This document shows positions 15,057 to 22,944 of a DNA stretch of 30,159 nucleotides, one piece after another. The DNA lies in NCBI GenBank assembly GCA_035518875.1, contig DATIXD010000024.1, positions 1-30,159 of the forward strand, written 5' to 3'. The position numbers were made by a program, and so were the translations under genes. The stretch's first letter is position 1. Each line of letters opens with the position of its first letter. The DNA is from DATIXD01 sp035518875. Its GTDB lineage: Bacteria; Pseudomonadota; Gammaproteobacteria; Methylococcales; Methylococcaceae. The notes beneath the pieces are model-generated. The model was not told where the DNA came from, made no database searches, and saw only the letters and a list, made by a program, of their open reading frames with translations.

Positions 15057-16448
15057 ATGAAAAAAACCATCGCCACACCATCCGCACTCAAGCCAATCTG
15101 CGGTTTCCTCTCCGGCCTCGCCGCCGCAACCTTTCTAAACGCCGTGGTTCTTCCTACAACCGTCAGCGCCGACGAAACCTGCGCATCGCCCTACATGAAG
15201 AAGATCACCGGACAGGAGGATTACGTCTACGTCTGGACTCTGGGCGCGGAAGGCGTGGGCGATGAACAGGATAAACTGGTCACCGTCGATACCAAACCAA
15301 AATCGGAAAAATACGGCAAGGTCGTTAGCACCCTTTCCGTCGGGGGCCGCAACGAGGCCCACCATTCCGACTTCACCGACGACCGGCAGTATCTCTGGGC
15401 CGGCGGACTCGACACCAGCAAGATATTCATCTTCGACGTGCATAGCGATCCAGGCAAGCCCAAGTTGTACAAGACCATCACCGATTTCGTCGCCAAAAGC
15501 GGCGGCGTGGTGGGCCCACACTCCCTATATGCCCTGCCCGGCCGTATGATCATCACCGGACTTTCCAACAACAAGGACCACGGCGGCCGCACCGCCCTGG
15601 TGGAATACACCAACGAGGGCGAATACATCGCCACCCACTGGATGCCCACCGACAGCGATCTGCGCGGTGCGACCAAGACCGGCAGCTACGCCGACGGTTA
15701 CAATTACGACGTCCGCGCCCTGCCCCGCAAGAACCTGCTGGTGACCTCGTCATTCACCGGCTGGAACAATTACATGATGGATTTTGGCAAGATGCTGGCC
15801 GACCCGGAAGCCATGAAGCGTTTCGGCAATACCGTCGTGACCTGGGACCTGCACACCAAGCAGCCGAAGAAAGTCTTCGACGTACCCGGCGCGCCGCTGG
15901 AAATCCGCTGTGCCTGGGGGGAGGCGCATAACTACTGTTTCACTGCCACCGCGCTGACCTCGAAAATCTGGTTGATCCACGAAGATGCCAAGGGCGAATG
16001 GCAGGCCAAGGCAGTGGCGGACATTGGGGATCCGTCTAAGGTGCCGCTGCCGGTCGACATTTCCATCTCGAACGACGACACGCGGCTGTGGGTCAACACC
16101 TTCATGGACGGAAACACCCGCCTGTTCGATATCAGCAATCCGGAACGGCCGGTGCAGATTTATGAAAAGCACATCGGCGCGCAGGTCAACATGGTATCCT
16201 CGAGCTGGGACGGCAAGCGCCTTTATTACACTTCTTCCCTGCTTGCCAACTGGGACAAGAAGGGCAAAGACAACGAACAGTTTCTGAAGCTCTATCACTG
16301 GGACGGCAAGGAGCTGAAGGAACAGTTCGCGATCGACTTCTATGCCGAAAAACTCGGCCGACCGCACCAAATGCGCTTCGGTGCCTACGCGCTGTATTCC
16401 GGGATGGCTGGACTGGCGGAAAAGGCGCGGTTGGCGGAGGCGGAGTGA
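15057..16448 (+). CDS. mtoX: periplasmic methanethiol oxidase (SBP56 family)
   Basis: A 463-residue member of the selenium-binding protein 56 family. Bacterial members have been shown to be copper-dependent methanethiol oxidases (EC 1.8.3.4): methanethiol + O2 + H2O gives formaldehyde, H2S and H2O2. Residues 1-38 are a Sec signal peptide (cleavage likely after VSA). Candidate metal ligands are His102-His103 in GRNEAHHSDF, His155 in GPHSLY and His437 in LGRPHQMRFG. The family start CASPYMK is present at the mature N terminus. The next gene carries SCO and MauG domains, exactly the partners described beside mtoX in methylotrophs, which favours methanethiol oxidase over other SBP56 roles. Formaldehyde could feed methylotrophic metabolism. 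Confidence 0.9.
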   Translation: MKKTIATPSALKPICGFLSGLAAATFLNAVVLPTTVSADETCASPYMKKITGQEDYVYVWTLGAEGVGDEQDKLVTVDTKPKSEKYGKVVSTLSVGGRNEAHHSDFTDDRQYLWAGGLDTSKIFIFDVHSDPGKPKLYKTITDFVAKSGGVVGPHSLYALPGRMIITGLSNNKDHGGRTALVEYTNEGEYIATHWMPTDSDLRGATKTGSYADGYNYDVRALPRKNLLVTSSFTGWNNYMMDFGKMLADPEAMKRFGNTVVTWDLHTKQPKKVFDVPGAPLEIRCAWGEAHNYCFTATALTSKIWLIHEDAKGEWQAKAVADIGDPSKVPLPVDISISNDDTRLWVNTFMDGNTRLFDISNPERPVQIYEKHIGAQVNMVSSSWDGKRLYYTSSLLANWDKKGKDNEQFLKLYHWDGKELKEQFAIDFYAEKLGRPHQMRFGAYALYSGMAGLAEKARLAEAE

Positions 16449-16494
16449 TCGGCCTGTGGGCAAGACGCGTTCCGTGTTGGGTAGGCCTCGGACC

Positions 16495-18516
16495 ATGCGA
16501 GCGATCCACGGTTGGGGCGGCTTGAAAGCCGCCCTAGGCCAAGTGCCGCGTTTGAGAGGAGACAAAGGCCGGACCACGAGCTCCACCGCCCATTCCCGCA
16601 ACCGTCAAGCCTTGGTCATCCTTGGTCTGTTGGCGTGGGCCCCGCTCCCGGCTGCCCCACCGGATCAAGCCGAAAACCCGGCCAAGGGACAGACCGCTTT
16701 GGCTCCCGGCTACAAGCCCCTACCCTTCGCCTCGCCCGAACCCGGCAGTTACACCCTGCCCATCCTGGGCGACGCCGCCGATGGCAAGGTGTTGAACACC
16801 GACGGCGTGTCTCTGGATTTGCATGATCTTTATGGCGACAAGATCGTCCTGTTGAGCTTCATCTACTCCACCTGCGACGATATCAACGGCTGCCCCCTCG
16901 CGACTGTCGTCTTTCACAAGATCAAGAGCAAACTCAAGCAATCCCCGGAGCTCGCCGGACGACTACGTTTGCTCACCCTGAGCTTCAACCCCGAGCACGA
17001 CACTCCCGAAGTCATGCGAAAGTACGGACAAGGCTTCCACGATGCGGGCGTGGAATGGGATTTCCTCACCACGCGCTCGGAAGCGGAGATTCAGCCCCTA
17101 TTGAAAGGCTACCAACAGCCCGTCCAAAAGGATTATGACGAAAAGGGCGCGTTTGCGGGCAAGTTTTCCCATCTGTTGCGGGTTTTCCTGATCGACCGTC
17201 AGAAGCGAATCCGCAATCTCTACACGACTTCTTTCCTTCATCCGGACATGGTCATCGCCGACATCAAGACCCTGCTGAAAGAATCCACCGGCATGAATGC
17301 CGCGGTCGACACCGAAAACAGCGGCAAACCCGCGGCCGAATTGCTCCGCGCCGGGGACGACAAGGCCGGCTACGAAAACCCCGACTATCGTACCCGTTCG
17401 GTTGCACTCACCGACCGAAGGGGCAAACCTGCCGATCTTTTCAAACTGGCGCAGCAACCGGTGCTCGGTCTGCCCAGGCTGCCGGCGCCGAAGAATAACC
17501 CGCTCACCCGGGAGAAAATCGAACTGGGGCGGAAACTCTTCTACGATCGCCGTCTGTCCCTGAACAATACCTTTTCCTGCGCCATGTGCCACATCCCTGA
17601 ACAAGGCTTCACCAGTCAGGAACAAGCCACGGCGGTCGGCGTCGAGGGCCGCAGCGTTCGACGCAACTCGCCGACCCTTTACAACGTGGCTTACCTGGAA
17701 AGACTGTTCCACGACGGACGGGAATACTCACTGGAAAATCAGGTATGGGGACCGCTGCTGGCGAGCAACGAAATGGCGAACCCTTCCGTCGGCTTTCTGC
17801 TGGAAAAAATCAAGCGACTGACGGATTATCGGGGACTATTCGAAAAGACTTTTCGCCGCGGCCCGTCGATGGAAACCCTAGGCCAAGCCATCGCCAGTTA
17901 CGAGAGAGCCTTGATTTCCGGCAATTCGCCCTTCGACCGCTGGCGTTACGGCGGGCAAAAGGGTGCGCTATCGCAAACCGCTCAACTGGGTTTCGAGTTG
18001 TTCACCGGTAAGGCCGGCTGCGCAAACTGCCACACGATTGGAACCCAACACGCCCTATTTACCGACAACCGGTTGCACAATACCGGACTGGGCTACCGGG
18101 AGAGCATGAAACAGGAACCGGCCAAGCAACGGGTCCAAGTGGCTCCCGGCATCGCCTTCGATGTCGATGCGACGACCATCGCCCAGGTCGCACAGACCAG
18201 AGCGAATGATCTCGGCCTATACGAGATCACTCAGAATCCCGCCGACCGTTGGAAATATAAGACCCCGAGCCTGCGCAACATCGCCCTGACAGCACCCTAC
18301 ATGCACAACGGCACCTTGGAAAGGCTGAGGCAGGTGGTGGAATTCTACAACGGCGGCGGGGAACCCAACGAAAACCTGGATCCTCTGGTTAAGCCGCTGG
18401 GGCTAAGCGAAAAGGAAATCGACGCGCTGGTCGAATTCCTCAGTGCGCTGACCGGCGACAGCGTGGCAACCCTGATCTCTGACGCCTATGCGGCACCGGT
18501 GGGCGATGCACGCTAA
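16495..18516 (+). CDS. SCO copper chaperone fused to di-haem MauG/cytochrome c peroxidase
   Basis: A 673-residue exported protein joining two domains usually encoded separately. After a hydrophobic signal segment (QALVILGLLAWAPLPA) comes an SCO1/SenC thioredoxin-fold domain (about 85-265). Its copper-binding cysteines are Cys127 and Cys133 (CDDINGCP, five residues apart rather than the usual three), with His226 in FSHLLRVFLID. From about 340 follows a MauG/bacterial cytochrome c peroxidase domain with two haem c sites, CAMCH (362-366) and CANCH (509-513), plus LFHDGREYSLENQ and TPSLRNIALTAPYMHNG. Likely role: copper loading and oxidative maturation of MtoX. The start is uncertain: ATG 16495 lacks a ribosome site and a hairpin lies just inside; GTG 16543 is an alternative. 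Confidence 0.88.
   Translation: MRAIHGWGGLKAALGQVPRLRGDKGRTTSSTAHSRNRQALVILGLLAWAPLPAAPPDQAENPAKGQTALAPGYKPLPFASPEPGSYTLPILGDAADGKVLNTDGVSLDLHDLYGDKIVLLSFIYSTCDDINGCPLATVVFHKIKSKLKQSPELAGRLRLLTLSFNPEHDTPEVMRKYGQGFHDAGVEWDFLTTRSEAEIQPLLKGYQQPVQKDYDEKGAFAGKFSHLLRVFLIDRQKRIRNLYTTSFLHPDMVIADIKTLLKESTGMNAAVDTENSGKPAAELLRAGDDKAGYENPDYRTRSVALTDRRGKPADLFKLAQQPVLGLPRLPAPKNNPLTREKIELGRKLFYDRRLSLNNTFSCAMCHIPEQGFTSQEQATAVGVEGRSVRRNSPTLYNVAYLERLFHDGREYSLENQVWGPLLASNEMANPSVGFLLEKIKRLTDYRGLFEKTFRRGPSMETLGQAIASYERALISGNSPFDRWRYGGQKGALSQTAQLGFELFTGKAGCANCHTIGTQHALFTDNRLHNTGLGYRESMKQEPAKQRVQVAPGIAFDVDATTIAQVAQTRANDLGLYEITQNPADRWKYKTPSLRNIALTAPYMHNGTLERLRQVVEFYNGGGEPNENLDPLVKPLGLSEKEIDALVEFLSALTGDSVATLISDAYAAPVGDAR
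16515..16534 (+). repeat. palindromic hairpin near the start of the SCO-MauG gene
   Basis: An eight-base stem GGGCGGCT/AGCCGCCC closes a TGAA tetraloop. It lies between the mtoX stop and the signal-peptide coding part of the next gene, without a T-run, so it would act as an RNA processing or stability element rather than as a terminator. A closely related hairpin occurs at 21603-21622. Confidence 0.45.
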
Positions 18517-18698
18517 GACAAGCCCAGGCTGCCGGACCCAAACTCGCGAAATCCGCTGGCTCGCTACTCCCAAAAGTACGACGGCCGCATTAATTCACCC
18601 CAAACGGGAAAGCGGCCTTAAAATAGCGCGGGAATCCTCGCCCCCTCAACCGCCGCCTCGATCTGAACCACGAAATCCAAGGACTGCGCCGCCGGACG

Positions 18699-19442
18699 AT
18701 GCGAACTCTCCCTTATCAGCCGCTGGCCTCCTTGCTGCTTTTCTTCGTGATCTGGCAGGGTTTGGCGCGATGGCTTGACTCCCCCGCGTTGCCGACGCCG
18801 CCGGCGGTCATGACGGTGTTTTTCGATGAAACACGTTCCGGCCAGCTGCCCTATCATCTCGGAGTCACCTTCGCACGCCTTACGGTGAGCTTTGTCCTGG
18901 CGATGACCATCGGCTCGGCCATCGGCATTCTGCTCGGACGTCGCGAGAAATTGGATCGATTCTTCGACAGCTGGCTGATGATTTTCCTCAACGTTCCTGC
19001 CCTGGTCACCATCATCCTGTGTTACGTCTGGTTCGGGCTCGTCGAAGCCGCCGCCATCGCCGCCGTCGTCATCAACAAACTGCCCAATGTCATCGTCACC
19101 CTGCGGGAAGGCGCGCGCGCCCTTGACCGGGATCTGCTGGAAATGGCCGAGGCTTACCGCTTCGGCCGGGTCAAAACCCTGCGCCACGTCATCTGGCCGC
19201 AACTGTTCCCTTTCGTGATCGGGGCATCGCGCAACGGGCTCGCTCTGATTTGGAAGATCATCCTGGTCGTTGAGCTGTTGGGTCGCAGCAACGGCATGGG
19301 TTATCAATTGCACCTGTATTTTCAAATGTTCAATGTCGCCGGCATCCTTGCCTATACGATCGCCTTCGTCGCCGTCATCCAGTTCATCGAGGCCGGCATT
19401 TTGAAACCGCTTGATCGACGCGCGCGCAGGTGGCGCCGATGA
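18699..19442 (+). CDS. ABC transporter permease, TauC/SsuC (NitT/TauT) type
   Basis: A 247-residue inner-membrane protein with about six membrane segments (for example SLLLFFVIWQGLA, LTVSFVLAMTIGSAIGILLG, LALIWKIILVVELLG). The cytoplasmic EAA loop that docks the ATPase is at about 148-170 (EMAEAYRFGRVKTLRHVIWP). This family imports sulfonates, taurine, nitrate, thiamine precursors and similar small anions; the substrate here cannot be read from sequence. The start lacks a convincing ribosome site. The next gene overlaps it by four bases. No periplasmic binding protein gene is nearby. The 182-base gap from the SCO-MauG gene leaves membership of the same transcript open; that gap holds only a weak GGCCGC/GCGGCC inverted repeat. 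Confidence 0.85.
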   Translation: MRTLPYQPLASLLLFFVIWQGLARWLDSPALPTPPAVMTVFFDETRSGQLPYHLGVTFARLTVSFVLAMTIGSAIGILLGRREKLDRFFDSWLMIFLNVPALVTIILCYVWFGLVEAAAIAAVVINKLPNVIVTLREGARALDRDLLEMAEAYRFGRVKTLRHVIWPQLFPFVIGASRNGLALIWKIILVVELLGRSNGMGYQLHLYFQMFNVAGILAYTIAFVAVIQFIEAGILKPLDRRARRWRR

Positions 19443-20179
19443 CCCGCATCCTGATCGACATTCGCAAGAAAGCCTATCCCGCCCATACGCCGCCGGGTGA
19501 ACATGTGGCGATCCGGAATTTGCTCATCGACGTCCCCGCAGGCGAATTCGTCTGCGTGGTCGGTCCCTCGGGTTGCGGAAAGACCACCCTGCTGAATATC
19601 GTGGCCGGCCTGGATCGGAATTACGAGGGCGCGATCCGCACGGAACCCGCCGAAACCGCCCCCAGAATCGGCTATGTCTTTCAAAACCCCAGGCTTCTGC
19701 CCTGGCGGACCGTACGGGAAAACATCGATCTGGCGCTACCGAAGAATTCGGGCGGCAAGTCGGTCGGCCATCTGCTCGAAGCGATGGGCATCGCTCATGT
19801 TCAGGCCCAGTACCCGCAGCGCCTATCCTTGGGCATGAGCCGCCGGGTCGCGCTGGTGCGCGCGTTTGCCATCGAACCGACCCTCCTCCTCATGGACGAA
19901 CCCTTTGTTTCTCTCGACGCGCCGACTGCTCGAAAAGTCCGCAGGTTATTGATCAAGGTATGGCTGGAGCGCCCTCACACCGTCCTCTTCGTCACCCACG
20001 ACCTGCGCGAAGCCATCGCGCTCGCCGACCGCCTGGTATTCCTGTCCCACGCGCCCACCGCCGTTATCCACGAAATCGCGGTCGACATTCCCCGCCCCGA
20101 CCGGGAACGGGAAGAAACGATTGAAGCCTTTCGCAAGCACCTTTTGACCGCATATCCGACCATTCGGTCATTGCTTTGA
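19439..20179 (+). CDS. ABC transporter ATP-binding protein, TauB/SsuB type
   Basis: A 246-residue nucleotide-binding subunit for the preceding permease. Walker A is GPSGCGKT (42-49), the Q-loop is Gln82 in VFQNPRLLPW, Walker B is LLLMDE (149-154) and the switch His is His187 (VTHDL). The signature reads LSLGM (129-133) instead of LSGGQ/LSGGM, losing one glycine. The ATG at 19439 overlaps the permease stop (ATGA), which argues for translational coupling; a GTG three codons earlier is possible. It converges on ugd, with 45 bases between and no clear terminator. Confidence 0.87.
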   Translation: MTRILIDIRKKAYPAHTPPGEHVAIRNLLIDVPAGEFVCVVGPSGCGKTTLLNIVAGLDRNYEGAIRTEPAETAPRIGYVFQNPRLLPWRTVRENIDLALPKNSGGKSVGHLLEAMGIAHVQAQYPQRLSLGMSRRVALVRAFAIEPTLLLMDEPFVSLDAPTARKVRRLLIKVWLERPHTVLFVTHDLREAIALADRLVFLSHAPTAVIHEIAVDIPRPDREREETIEAFRKHLLTAYPTIRSLL

Positions 20180-20224
20180 GCAGTTTCGCCGAAGATCATC
20201 CCTCCGTCACGGGTACGAAAGGCG

Positions 20225-21565
20225 TTAGGTAGCGCTAGCGTCCTGTCCTCTTCCGATGCCGAAATAATCGAAACCCAGCGCCTGCATTCTGGCGGGATCG
20301 TAGAGGTTTCTGCCGTCGAAGATAGCGGGGCGGGAAAGGGCCGCCTTGATCGCTTCGAAATTCGGGCTGCGGAAGACGTTCCATTCCGTCACGATCGCCA
20401 GGGCGTCGGCTCCTTGCCAGGCGGCGTCCGCGTTGTCGCAAAGCACCAGATCGCCCCGCTCCCCGTAGATACGCTTCGCCTCATGCATGGCCACTGGATC
20501 GAAGGCGCGAACCTTAGCGCCCGCGTTCCAGAGCGCTTCCAGCAACACCCGGCTGGGCGCATCGCGCATGTCGTCGGTGTTGGGTTTGAAGGCCAATCCC
20601 CAGAGCGCAATGGTCTTGCCGTTCAAATCCCCGTTGAAATAAGCTTCGATCTTCTCATACAACTTCCGCTTCTGCCGGTCGTTCACCCCTTCCACCGCCC
20701 GCAGCAATTCCGCCGGATAATCCACGTCCCGCGCGGTGCGCTCCAGGGCCTTGACGTCCTTGGGAAAGCAGGAGCCCCCATAGCCGCAACCGGGATAGAT
20801 GAAGTGATAACCGATACGCGGGTCGGAGCCGATCCCCACGCGCACTTTTTCGATGTCCGCCCCGAGGCGCTCGGCGAGATTCGCCAGTTCGTTCATGAAG
20901 CTAATCTTGGTGGCGAGCATGGCGTTGGCGGCGTATTTGGTCAGCTCGGCGGAACGGATATCCATACACACCAAGCGGTCGTGATTACGGTTGAATGGCG
21001 CGTATAGCGCACGCAACAACTCGGTGGTGCGGGGATTGTCCGTACCCACGACGATGCGGTCGGGCTTCATGAAGTCCTCGATAGCCGCGCCTTCCTTCAG
21101 GAATTCCGGATTGGAAACGACATCGAATTCCACCGCCTGGCCCAGCGCACTCCGAATGTTGTTCACGGCCTCGCGCACCTTGTCTGCAGTGCCAACGGGA
21201 ACCGTCGATTTATTGACGATGATCCGGTAATCGCGCATGCGCTCGCCGATGCTCTTGGCAACGGCCAGAACGTACCGTAAATCAGCCGAACCGTCCTCGT
21301 CGGGCGGCGTGCCTACCGCGATGAATTGGAACAGGCCATGGGCGACCGCCATATCCGCATCGGTCGTGAAACGCAGACGCTTGGCGGCCATGTTGCGCTG
21401 GATGATGGCGTCCAAGCCTGGCTCATAAATGGGTACCTCGCCCCGATTCAATCGGTCGATCTTGCTCTCGTCGATGTCGATGCAGACTACCTCGTTACCC
21501 ACTTCGGCGAGGCAGGCGCCGGTCACCAGGCCGACATAACCGGAGCCGAATACCGTCACTTTCAT
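20225..21565 (-). CDS. ugd: UDP-glucose 6-dehydrogenase
   Basis: A 446-residue cytosolic enzyme that oxidises UDP-glucose twice with NAD+ to UDP-glucuronate, a precursor of exopolysaccharide and lipopolysaccharide sugars. The N-terminal Rossmann fold is plain (MKVTVFGSGYVGLVTGACLA, then VGNEVVCIDID). The catalytic Cys266 lies in YPGCGYGGSCFPKDVKALER, and the C-terminal UDP-binding domain has LWGLAFKPNTDDMRDAPS. UDP-N-acetylmannosamine dehydrogenases share the fold, but these motifs and the length fit UDP-glucose dehydrogenase. It is 79 bases from metZ on the same strand, separated by a hairpin; nothing else of a polysaccharide cluster is present. Confidence 0.94.
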   Translation of the reverse strand: MKVTVFGSGYVGLVTGACLAEVGNEVVCIDIDESKIDRLNRGEVPIYEPGLDAIIQRNMAAKRLRFTTDADMAVAHGLFQFIAVGTPPDEDGSADLRYVLAVAKSIGERMRDYRIIVNKSTVPVGTADKVREAVNNIRSALGQAVEFDVVSNPEFLKEGAAIEDFMKPDRIVVGTDNPRTTELLRALYAPFNRNHDRLVCMDIRSAELTKYAANAMLATKISFMNELANLAERLGADIEKVRVGIGSDPRIGYHFIYPGCGYGGSCFPKDVKALERTARDVDYPAELLRAVEGVNDRQKRKLYEKIEAYFNGDLNGKTIALWGLAFKPNTDDMRDAPSRVLLEALWNAGAKVRAFDPVAMHEAKRIYGERGDLVLCDNADAAWQGADALAIVTEWNVFRSPNFEAIKAALSRPAIFDGRNLYDPARMQALGFDYFGIGRGQDASAT

Positions 21566-21602
21566 GTTTTCACCGTCACAAAGAATAAGAAGTCTTTTTG
21601 TA

Positions 21603-21622
21603 TGGCGGCCATCAGGCCGCCC
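21603..21622 (-). repeat. palindromic hairpin between metZ and ugd
   Basis: A seven-base stem GGCGGCC/GGCCGCC around a TGAT loop, without a T-run on either side. Read on the minus strand its 19-base core is identical at 16 positions to the hairpin at 16515-16533, with the differences concentrated in the loop and at its closing base pair. It could be a copy of a dispersed palindromic element or simply an intercistronic stem. Confidence 0.4.
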
Positions 21623-21644
21623 TTCCCCGTTGATTTCGGCAGAA

Positions 21645-22832
21645 TCACCCGCCGAACGCGCGCGCCAGGTCGTTCTTGATGTCGTCCACGTCTTCCAGGC
21701 CCACGGCGACGCGAATCAGTCCGTCGCCGATGCCGGCGGCGGCCCGTTCCGACTCGCTCAGGCGGCCGTGGGTGGTGGTCGCAGGATGAGTGATAGTCGT
21801 TTTGGTATCGCCTAGGTTGGCGGTGATGGACAGCATTCGGGTGGCGTCGATCAGTTTCCAGGCCACATCCTTCCCGCCGTCCACCTCGAAGCTGACGATG
21901 CCCCCGCCGCCTTTTTGCTGTTCTCGCGCCAAATCGTATTGGGGATGGGAAGGCAAACCGGGGTAATGCACTCGCTTGACCCAGGTTTGGTTTTCCAGCC
22001 ATGCGGCCAGAATCATTGCATTCTCGCTATGGGCTCGCATCCTGACGCTCAAGGTTTCCAGGCCTTTTAGGAAAACCCAGGCATTGAACGGGCTCATGGA
22101 CGGCCCACCGGTTCGCAGGAAGGGGTAGATTTCCTTGTCCAGCAACTCTTGCCCGCCGACGATTGCACCGCCCACGCAGCGGCCCTGCCCGTCCAGATAT
22201 TTCGTGGCGGAATGTATGACGATATCCGCGCCCAGCTCCAGCGGCCTTTGCAGCGCCGGCGTACAGAAACAGTTGTCCACCACCAAAAGGCAGCTGTGCG
22301 CATGGGCCAGATCGGCGAGACGCCGGATGTCGGCGATTTCGGTCAACGGATTGGACGGCGTTTCCAGGAACAGGAAACGGGTTTCCGGTCGGATCGCCCC
22401 TTCCCAAGCCGGGTAATCGGTGAGATTGACGAAAGTCGTCTCGACTCCGAACTTGCCGAAATAGTTCTGGAACAACAGCACGGTATTGCCGAACACCCCG
22501 CGCGAGGACACGACATGATCGCCGGCCTTCAGCAGGCCAAAACCGGTCGCCGCGATTGCCGCCATGCCGGAAGCGACCGCGATGCAGCGCTCGCCGCCCT
22601 CCATGACCGCCAGCCGCTGTTCGAAAGCGCGAACCGTGGGATTGGTGAAGCGCGAATAGATGTTTCCGGGTTCCGTTCCGGAAAAACGGGCGGCAGCTTC
22701 GGCGGCGCTGCTGAATACGTAGCTGGAGGTGGCAAAGATCGGGTCGCTATGCTCCTGCTCGGCAGTCCGCCTTTGCCCGGCGCGGATTGCCTGCGTCTCC
22801 AGGGCGAATTCATTCCAGTCAAGTTCGCTCAT
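21645..22832 (-). CDS. metZ: O-succinylhomoserine sulfhydrylase
   Basis: A 395-residue PLP enzyme of the Cys/Met metabolism family. In methionine synthesis by direct sulfhydrylation it forms homocysteine from O-succinylhomoserine and sulfide. The PLP lysine is Lys211 in IHSATKYLDGQGR, with the cofactor-binding YSRFTNPTV (59-67) and SGMAAIAAT. The location next to purF is the standard one for metZ in pseudomonads and relatives, which separates it from MetB and MegL. Start chosen at ATG 22832; a GTG two codons earlier is nearly as well placed after AGGATAGG. The 112-base gap to purF contains a hairpin. Confidence 0.92.
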   Translation of the reverse strand: MSELDWNEFALETQAIRAGQRRTAEQEHSDPIFATSSYVFSSAAEAAARFSGTEPGNIYSRFTNPTVRAFEQRLAVMEGGERCIAVASGMAAIAATGFGLLKAGDHVVSSRGVFGNTVLLFQNYFGKFGVETTFVNLTDYPAWEGAIRPETRFLFLETPSNPLTEIADIRRLADLAHAHSCLLVVDNCFCTPALQRPLELGADIVIHSATKYLDGQGRCVGGAIVGGQELLDKEIYPFLRTGGPSMSPFNAWVFLKGLETLSVRMRAHSENAMILAAWLENQTWVKRVHYPGLPSHPQYDLAREQQKGGGGIVSFEVDGGKDVAWKLIDATRMLSITANLGDTKTTITHPATTTHGRLSESERAAAGIGDGLIRVAVGLEDVDDIKNDLARAFGG

Positions 22833-22894
22833 GTTCACAACCTATCCTGTGCAAATGAAAATTCAGTGAAAGCAGTCTGTAGGTTGGACAGAGC

Positions 22895-22922
22895 GTGCCC
22901 AACATCTGGCGTTGTCGGGCAC
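22895..22922. repeat. hairpin / REP-like palindrome between purF and metZ
   Basis: Ten-base arms GTGCCCAACA (22895-22904) and TGTCGGGCAC (22913-22922), with one G-T wobble, around an eight-base loop. The flank GTAGGTTGG (22880-22888) makes the whole resemble the GTAGGTTGG...CCCAAC type of dispersed intergenic repeat seen in several proteobacteria. No T-run follows on either strand. It may stabilise or separate the purF and metZ parts of the transcript. Confidence 0.5.
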
Positions 22923-22944
22923 GGCCTATCGGCCTTTCCCCAAT

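Noticed and set aside
18517..18698. Possible promoter or terminator between the SCO-MauG and permease genes
   Set aside because: There is a GGCCGC/GCGGCC repeat with a long loop and a weak TTCACC/TAAAAT pair 19 bases apart; neither is good enough to annotate.
20180..20224. Bidirectional terminator between the ABC ATPase and ugd
   Set aside because: Only a short TAGCGCTA palindrome is visible; no stem with a T-run.
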